Source: Alnus glutinosa
Taxonomy: Eukaryota; Streptophyta; Magnoliopsida; Fagales; Betulaceae
Reading direction: 5' to 3'
NCBI RefSeq assembly: GCF_958979055.1
Contig: NC_084889.1
Coordinates: forward strand, 32,615,261 to 32,679,260
Length of the DNA stretch: 64,000 nucleotides
Part shown: piece by piece, positions 57,178 through 64,000 of the stretch
Position numbering within the stretch: position 1 is the stretch's first letter
Layout: each line of letters opens with the position of its first letter
Translations under genes and position numbers: made by a program
The notes under the pieces: generated by a model
Databases searched by the model: none
What the model saw: the letters and a program-made list of their open reading frames with translations, nothing else
What the model was told of the DNA's origin: nothing

Positions 57178-57465
57178 CGTATTCTTTTCTCCACTGTTCG
57201 AAATATGGGAAGAGGGTGGAAGTGTAGTCGCGGGCTACAATTTCAGCATGATTTGGAGGCTGGGATTGGATCTTCTGCATCTCAGGCAGACTCCCGTACA
57301 AAAAAAAGAAGGTGAAGGCCCTTTGATCCCTTGTACGCGCAGCTTCTTCCTGATCCTTTCAGACTTTAGCCACACAGTGCTGTAAACATGAAATAGCAAT
57401 CCAGCCAGGGCTATAAGAGCTAGCGGAAAAATCATTCTCAAAAGAAGAGAGACAGCCTTCATCAT
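57178..57465 (-). pseudogene. CYP714-like cytochrome P450, orphan exon 1
   Basis: The minus strand opens MMKAVSLLLRM with a membrane anchor (MIFPLALIALAGLLFHVYST), then [19 protein letters not shown], very like the start of CYP714 enzymes (gibberellin-inactivating or modifying P450s in the ER). The next family phrase ([12 protein letters not shown], then [17 protein letters not shown]) is present but shifted by one base in a run of eight T, and ends at a good donor (G|GTACGT, 57178/57177). None of the later exons with the EXXR or heme-binding motifs was seen in the 4 kb to the left. It is therefore a fragment, or a gene broken by a one-base shift or a homopolymer read error. Confidence 0.65.
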
Positions 57466-57660
57466 CTTGGGCTTCCAAGCATTGCCCAGTCGATTAGGTT
57501 TTCTTTACGTTCTCGTCTCAAACAATCAAACAGATAAAGAGACAAAAACAGAAAACACGAGAGAGAGACGATAGGACGAGAGAGAGAGATTTCAAGGCAA
57601 AATTTTCAGTCAAAACGGTGCGAAATTTTCATTTTTCACCTTAGCGCCAGTGTTTCCCGC
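57466..57660. other. Leader and promoter-side DNA of the CYP714-like exon
   Basis: On the minus strand this is CT-rich with GAGAGAGACGATAGGACGAGAGAGAGAG (plus-strand view, in pieces) near 57560-57590, like a 5' leader. No TATA box is obvious. Confidence 0.35.
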
Positions 57661-57666
57661 TTTATT

Positions 57667-57707
57667 GATGAGTTTATTATAATAGGTTGGCTAATACTTT
57701 GGCCAAA

Positions 57708-57754
<47 letters not shown>

Positions 57755-58025
57755 TTTATTAATATTAAACAACAAATAATAATAAACTAATAAAGTATTC
57801 TTATAAATTTGAAAACAAAAAATTCCCTTTATTAATATTAATATCAAAACGGCACCGTTTGAATTGTTTAAAACGGCCAGTAAAGCATTAATGAGTTTAT
57901 TATAATGGGTTGGCTAATACTCTGGCCAAATTTTTTATTTTTATTTTAAAAAAAAAAAATCCTTTATTAATATTAAACAACAAATAATAATAAACTAATA
58001 AAGTATTCTTATAAATTTGAAAACA
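57667..58025. repeat. Direct duplication of about 135-bp unit
   Basis: GAGTTTATTATAATNGGTTGG and the following A-tract and AACAAATAATAATAAACTAA occur at 57667-57811 and again at 57891-58025, 224 bp apart, with few differences apart from the A/T tract length. Confidence 0.85.
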
Positions 58026-58254
58026 AAAAAACGAAAACTAATTGTTTAAATAAAAAATTAAAAATTAAAATGACCCCCTTGGTTTTTCAATTTTTTTTTT
58101 ATTATTTTGTTATAATTATAAGAATTTTTTAATTTTATGAAACATATTTTTGTCATCGAGGGGGCGACATTCGCATTTTTTTTGTAGTTTAGATGGGACA
58201 TTGACAATTAGTCAATTTGAGGGGGTATGTGTATTTTTTCCTAAAAAATATGTA

Positions 58255-59345
58255 AATTTGTGATCGATTAATTATTTGATTGTATCACGATTGATCAGAT
58301 TAATGCACAAAGATGATAGAAAACCTATAGAGTCACGATCAATCAGACTAATGCACGATAATGGATCATATGTTATTATCATTATTGATCGGACTAATGC
58401 ACTAAGATAATACAAAATTCATATACTCACGCTCAATTGGAGTAATGCACTAGATCGAATGTTCGATCGATCAGAATAATGCACTAGGATCGATTATAAT
58501 TTCTATCGATTATATGATCCTATCATAATTGATTGGACTAGTACATTAGCATTAATCGAACACTATATCGAACCTTCATTGTATCAAGTTTGATTGATCG
58601 AACTCTATCACAATCAATCAGACTAATGCACTAGGATCGATCGGAGTAATGCACTATGATCAATTGGATCTTCTATAGATTTTATTATTTATCATGATTG
58701 ATTAGACTAGTGCATTATGATCAATTGGGCGTTAGATCAAACCTTAACTATGTGAATTTTGAGTTTTCAAACTCTTTCATAATCGATTAGAGTAATGCAC
58801 TATGATCGATCAGATCTTTTATCGATCATATTGTCATATAAGGATTTATCATACTAGTACAGTAAGATTGATCGAATGTTAAATCGAACATTCAATGTGT
58901 AAGTTTGATTGATCAAACTCTATCACGATCGATCAAACTAATGCATTAGGATCGATTGGATGTTCAATCGATATGAGTAATGCACTATGATCGATCGAAT
59001 CTCCTATCAATCTTATGATCCTATCGTAATCGAACAAATTAGTACATTATGATCAATCAGATGTTATATCAAAACTTCATTGTGTCAAGTTTGATTGATT
59101 GAACTTTATCACAGTAATACACTAGGATCAATCGAACGTTCTATCGATCCTATTATCCTATCATGATCGATCGGATGTTAGTGGCGACTAGTAAAAGTTG
59201 CCGCTAATGAGGCAATTTCATGTTCGATCGAACCTTTAATCATGTCAACTTTGATCGATCGAACTAATGTATTAGAATTGATCAGACATTCTATCAAACT
59301 TTGAATCGTGTCAAGGTCTATTAATAATTTGATCGTATCACAGTT
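58255..59345. repeat. GATCGAT-rich degenerate minisatellite, about 16 units
   Basis: Imperfect units spaced roughly 60-75 bp apart, each with TAATGCACTA followed by GGATCGATTGG or close variants. Many units include the palindrome GATCGATC. The array spans 1.1 kb just upstream of NUP43. No coding or transposon features. Confidence 0.75.
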
Positions 59346-59667
59346 GATCGAAATGTGGTTAAAAGTGTATAAAGAGTTCAAAAGCTAATCGTGTAACAAT
59401 TACAAGGACACATAAAAGATACTTAAAACAAAAAGTAAAAAAAAAAAAAATAGGGAAAGCATGAAACAGAAAGAGTAATGTTTCTTGGACGATAACTCTT
59501 TTTGGATATTCAATTTTGGTTAAGATCACAAATCTGGATTTTTTTCCTTTAAAACTTGAATTAAAATCCATTCAGGCTTTTTCATTTCCCACCAAACTCA
59601 CCTCCTTCAAACACTTCAATCTGACAACGCCACCCAGCACACATACCCCCGCTAAAACCCTAAACCA
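59346..59667 (+). promoter_or_regulatory. NUP43 upstream region and 5' leader
   Basis: 322 bp between the minisatellite and the NUP43 ATG. No TATA box is seen. A telo-box-like AAACCCTAAA lies at 59656-59665, just before the ATG, a motif common in promoters and leaders of plant housekeeping genes. Confidence 0.4.
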
Positions 59668-62503
59668 ATGGCCGTTACAGGCACCGCCCTCCCAGGGCGT
59701 CCACAAATCCAGAGACTCCCACAACCCCATTACATCGACGCCGTCCGGTGGCTCCCACAGCTCTCCGCCTTCGACCGCTTCGCCGTCCTCGCTCTCTCCT
59801 CCCCCTCCCCCACACTCGAAATTCACTCCCTCGACCCCCAAACCCTAACCCTAGCCCCACAGTCCACCTGGGCCCCACCCTCCCGGGTTTCCTCGCTCCG
59901 AACCTCCCGGACCCAGACCCACCAGCCCCTCATCACAGCCGGCACCGTCTCCGGCTCGCTCCACCTCCTCTTCGCCAACGCCGTCGACGCCTCGATGTCG
60001 GAGCTCTCTGTGCCGGAGAAGGAGCTCCATGCCGGGCCAGTTTCGGGCGTGGACGTGATGGACGGCGCCGCCGAGTGCGTTAGCGTTGGAGAGGACGGCC
60101 GGGTCAATCTGGTGAGCGTTTCGGGCTCCCGGTTGGGTGTCCGGCGGGTTTTTGATAGCGAAGGGTTGGTTTCATATACGGCTGCTAAATGGGCGTCGCC
60201 GGCTGAGTTTGTCACTGGTGGGTATGGTTTTAGCCTTCAGTGGTGGGATCAGCGGAGGCCCGGCGGGGCGGTTTCTCAGTTCAAGGCCAACTGGTAAGTA
60301 GTTGTTGTTTCGTGTAGTGTTTCTTTTGTAGAAAGCTTGCTGAGTAAATGTGAATTAGGAAATAGGTGAAACAAACGCTTTATGTAAATTCGACGTTGTA
60401 TTATAAGATTTGGTGCATGAAATCAATAATTCAAAACTCGAAATTGAACTTGTTGACAATATTGCCTGAATGTGCTAGAAGATTGTCCGGGTCAGAATTG
60501 TGCTCGTTAACTCGTATTTGTTTTGGTATTACTAGGCCTGGAAAAACATATTAAGACGTGTAAACTTCAGATTTGGATCTGGCTTGGATTGGTTAGTTAA
60601 TGAAAACTGAAAAGGAGGATGACATTAGTACTGGGATGTTTATATAATTTGGAAATTTATTGAGCTGAGACTTGACAGGCATTGTTTCGTATGTAGCTTA
60701 CGAAGTGGTCATTTCCGAGCGTTATTTTTCATATATGGTTAACATTAGAGATATGCACGTTGAAGTTTATGTATCAAATATGTGTATTCTAGTATTTGTG
60801 ATGGTATATATGTATTTATGTATGCGGGGGAGCATAGATGGATGTGCAGATAATGATAGGTTGTTTTTGTGTGAGGAATTCTTTGCATTAGGCATTTGAT
60901 TTGGTTAAAACACTTAATATATATTATATTTGTCTTTTCAGTGTGTATTTGTAAGTTTGTATTCTAAGTATCTTGGTTGAAATGCTTAGAGCATCTCTTC
61001 TAACCTTTCATAGGTTCTGAGTTTTATACATTTAAAAAAAAAAATCATCTGCATTTAAGCACACCTGTTTAAATTTATTGCTCCATGACTAGAAATGTGT
61101 TGAAGGATAACTAATTCATTGACCTTGTGCTTGTTAATTTATCCTTCAGACTGAAAATAGTTTTCCGTACTTATCAACTGTTATGTATGTGGTAATGTTG
61201 CAGGGCTCAAGGAACAACTTCTGGGATTGTACACTCCATTGACATCCATCCATCAAGAAAACACACTTGTCTGGTTAGATGCCTGCTCCACCATTCTTCA
61301 TTACTATCGTCTTTTCTTGTTTATTTAATGGGGAAGATTTTTTCTTTGGGGGAACCTCTCTCATTTTTCCAAAGATCTTTCAGCCTTTCCTCCAAATATC
61401 TTTATACATGTGTGCTTCTTTTGTTTACAATCCCATGAGATATGTGTCTTGTTTCAAATTCTATAGCTTATTTTAGTCGAAACATGTCAAATTTGGTGTG
61501 TTCTCTTCTTTCATGTTAACAATAGTGGAATCAACACTTACAACATGAAGGAAATTATCAACCAATGAATTACATTTGACATGATATGGTGTATACAGTA
61601 TCCATCTCATGTTCTCATTGACCATAATGATATTACATTTTCAAATTGTTTTCTAGCTTCAAGATTACTTTAAGGTTCTAATATGTTATGTTTTAAACAC
61701 TGATCTCCTACGCAATTGTTTGGTTCTTGAATCTTATGCTATTATTATTGTGTACTTATAGGCAGGAGGTTCCTTAGGTACTGTATTTGCCTGGGATATT
61801 AGATGGCAACAACAGCCAATTATTCTTTCTGGTATTGGGACAGGTGAGGCTGCAACTCGTTTAGCATGTGAAAGTGAGGTTTGGGAAGTTCAGTATGACC
61901 GCTACACTAAGTCTACAAACGTTGGCAACATCTCATCCTCACGGATATTACCTGCTATGATCTGCTCAGAAGATGGAATCCTTGCTGTTGTTGAACAAGG
62001 TATGGAGTTCTTGTTGCAACTGTGGTTGAGTAACCAATTATTATGGATAAAATCCTTTGTGTTAATTTCATTTGCTAATAGGCGGAATGGTTGTTTTGTT
62101 TTTGGAGAAATAGAAATTTGCTTCCAAAAAAAGCTGAAGTGGGACTGACTATTTATAATGCACAGATGAAGAACCAATTGAGCTGTTGGCAGAACCTTGT
62201 GCAATCAACAGCTTCGACATTGACCGGGAAAACCCTTCGGTAAGTGGAAAATGAACTGATATGGGTTTGAACTTTGTGCAAGTGTAGAGGAGCAATGTTA
62301 GTTAATATACTTCCACCCCCCATCTCAAAATAAAATAAAATAAAATATATATATATATATATCCTAGAGGGAGGAAAATAAAAGAGCGAGAGAGGAAAAA
62401 TCCTCTACAAGCTTTAAATCTTCTGATGCTTCTATGATGTGCTATTCAGGACGTGATATGTAGTTTGGAGTGGGAATCTATATTCATCTTAACAAGGCCA
62501 TAA
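59668..62503 (+). CDS. NUP43: Nuclear pore complex protein NUP43 (WD-repeat nucleoporin)
   Basis: A beta-propeller component of the NUP107-160 (Y) complex on the nuclear pore scaffold. Five exons join in frame to 353 aa: 59668-60293, 61204-61273, 61762-61999, 62166-62239 and 62450-62503, each with GT-AG borders (donors GTAAGT, GTTAGA, GTATGG, GTAAGT). That is close to the usual plant length of about 360. Visible WD-type blades include FSLQWWDQRRPGG (end of exon 1), HSIDIHPSRKHTC then GGSLGTVFAWDIRW (exons 2-3) and the C-terminal VICSLEWESIFILTRP, which closes the propeller in plant NUP43. The first exon is GC-rich, unlike its AT-rich surroundings, as is common for 5' exons. There are no frameshifts or early stops, so this looks like a functional single gene and is the best-supported host gene here. 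Confidence 0.92.
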
Positions 62504-63865
62504 TATCCAGAATCGGACATGAAGGTTGCATATTTAAGATTCCACTCTGCCTCTCTTTCTGAGAGCTCAGCTCTTATTCAAGGAATGAAGCCTGCCCAGT
62601 TATTACGCGCTGAATTAGTGGATTGATGCCTATAAAGGATGTAGGGAACACTGTCCTGTTTCTTCTTCTATGCATTAAGCATATGTGTGAGTGGATTGTA
62701 ATGGTTTGTAGTTAACTACCTTTTCAGTATAAACAGTGTAGAGAGTTTTCTCGTCAGGCATTTGTGGAGGAACATTGGTAGGAGAAAAAGCAGGTTGACA
62801 ATTTAAATCCATTTACTTGGGCAAGCTATTTTCATGATGCTGCCCTTAAATGAGAGATGCTACATCAATTGTATGTCACTTTTCAACAGGTAATGAGGTA
62901 GAGCTTGTGCTGCATCCGATCACATACCTTCCTGCAGCATGGGCTTGTATTGCCCAGCATCCTAGTCTCATCCTCCAAACCGTGTTGAGTAGCAAATGGA
63001 GGAGCTACGGCCCACTCGCTGGTTATGATGAACCGGCCGTAGCAGCGTATAAGGAAAAACCAAGACCCCCTTTCCTCCAGGTAAATAAAAGAAGGAAAGG
63101 TAAACTTTTTATCACTTCTCAAATGCCGAACCAGTTTTTAAAAAATAAAGCACAAAATATTTTTTAAAAGATAAAACAAGTTATAATTTTAAAAAATAAA
63201 ATAAAACTAGAGTTGTGTGGTGTCATCGTCTGGCCAACACGCCTAACCTAATATCTATCATTTACTGTTAGGACTAGAACTTTTAGTGTATCTAATCACA
63301 TTCACTTTCCATGTTGGCCTAACATAGTGCTTTCATTGTTGGTATTCTTTTCAATCTTTACCCATTTCATCGCTTCACTGAAAATTCCCTTTACTCGTAT
63401 GGTGGCGTCAAGATGATTGCCAATCAACTTTGACAATCTTGAGTAGATATCTTTTTAAATATATGTGAAAATCAAGTGCTATATCTCAAAGTCTTTTTTT
63501 TAAAAAAAAAAAAATTAAAAAAAAAATAAAAAATAAATATATATATATATATATATACATGATACAACTTGAGATTGATTGCATTTCAAAATGTCAAGTT
63601 GTCAACAATACATTAAATTTACAGTCAAATAACATATCTTCGCTTTGTAAGTTTTTTCTTTTTGGCCCAAACTTTCCCTTTAGTAGGATGTTGGCGAGTG
63701 CATTACAGACCATGAACTCGCATTGTCCTCACCCGTGAATTCCAAGAAAGATCGAGGCCCCCAAATCTATCCCCGCCTTTATCCACACGAACTCCACCAC
63801 AAGCAGCTTCTTTCTTTCTTCTTCTTCTTCTTCTTCTGCTCCTGAAAGCTTTTAACGGCAGAAGA
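62504..63865. other. NUP43 3' UTR and intergenic spacer
   Basis: Holds the NUP43 3' UTR (62504 onward). A stretch at 62880-63080 (105-codon frame with PITYLPAAWACIAQHPSLIL) has some coding character but no recognised family. Further on there are poly(A)/TA tracts (63497-63556) and a CT-rich leader (63785-63840) before the next gene. Confidence 0.5.
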
Positions 63866-64000
63866 ATGGCTTGTGCAACCTTAACGGTGTCGTTTTGTCT
63901 CAAAATTTCTTCCCCATTGTGCTCTCCTCAGTCGACTCGGGCCTCCCACGGCCTCTCGGTCCAACTCGCTCCGTGCAACAAGTGGAGCTCGCTGAGACTC
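63866..64000 (+). CDS. Start of a probable plastid-targeted protein (partial)
   Basis: ATG at 63866 opens MACATLTVSFCLKISSPLCS and stays open to the window edge (45 codons). The first 45 residues are rich in Ser, Thr and Ala, poor in acidic residues and have scattered Arg and Lys, as in a chloroplast transit peptide. Upstream lies a long TTC-rich leader (63790-63840), typical of plant 5' UTRs. The mature protein is beyond the window, so its function cannot be told. Confidence 0.55.
   Translation, partial: MACATLTVSFCLKISSPLCSPQSTRASHGLSVQLAPCNKWSSLRL

Noticed and set aside
59823-60215. 130-codon minus frame opposite NUP43 exon 1
   Set aside because: A GC-rich antisense shadow of a well-supported exon.
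63703-63903. 66-codon minus frame near the right edge
   Set aside because: The Arg run is the complement of the TTC-rich leader of the plus-strand gene.

Overview
The window is plant nuclear DNA, most likely from a woody eudicot. This is inferred from a two-exon TIR-NB resistance gene, a spliced NUP43 gene, plant-type L1 LINEs, MuDR, CACTA and SINE elements, a cytochrome P450 first exon of CYP714 type, and long AT-rich intergenic DNA. No bacterial, organellar or CRISPR features were seen. The species cannot be named from the sequence.

Layout. Bases 1-22706 are one L1-type LINE on the minus strand. It sits in a TIR-NB-type resistance gene and is split in ORF2 by a very young LTR retroelement array (2696-20275) made of three LTRs and two internal regions with one 5-bp target duplication. 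The array has no recognisable gag or pol, but each internal region carries an antisense coiled-coil ORF. Bases 22700-25876 are the resistance gene (copy A, minus strand). Bases 26000-30097 are intergenic and hold an orphan first exon of a TSS/REC (clustered-mitochondria family) gene, a CACTA end and a MITE.

Bases 30098-49200 are a second, ruined copy of the resistance locus (copy B). Its NB exon is split by a well-preserved 6.4-kb MuDR-type transposon (30307-36729) with 230-bp terminal inverted repeats and a perfect 9-bp target duplication. This transposon carries two convergent genes: a four-exon MURA-like transposase and an antisense two-exon gene for a GRF zinc finger, coiled-coil, single-membrane-span protein. 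The old LINE piece in the intron of copy B is itself split by a decayed LTR element (38307-46154). More MITEs follow.

Bases 49200-59600 are transposon-rich intergenic DNA: palindrome repeats, inverted-repeat elements (one holding a captured AAA-ATPase fragment), a poly(A)-ended retrosequence, a SINE with a clean 12-bp target duplication, an exact 100-bp tandem array, an orphan CYP714-like exon 1, and a GATCGAT-rich minisatellite. The window ends in ordinary gene space: a complete five-exon NUP43 nucleoporin gene (59668-62503) and the start of a gene for a probable plastid-targeted protein (63866 onward).

How it fits together: this is a resistance-gene cluster being broken up by nested transposons, next to conserved housekeeping genes. 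The most notable item is the MuDR-like element with its second GRF-zinc-finger gene, placed like mudrB in maize MuDR. The antisense coiled-coil gene of the young LTR array comes next.
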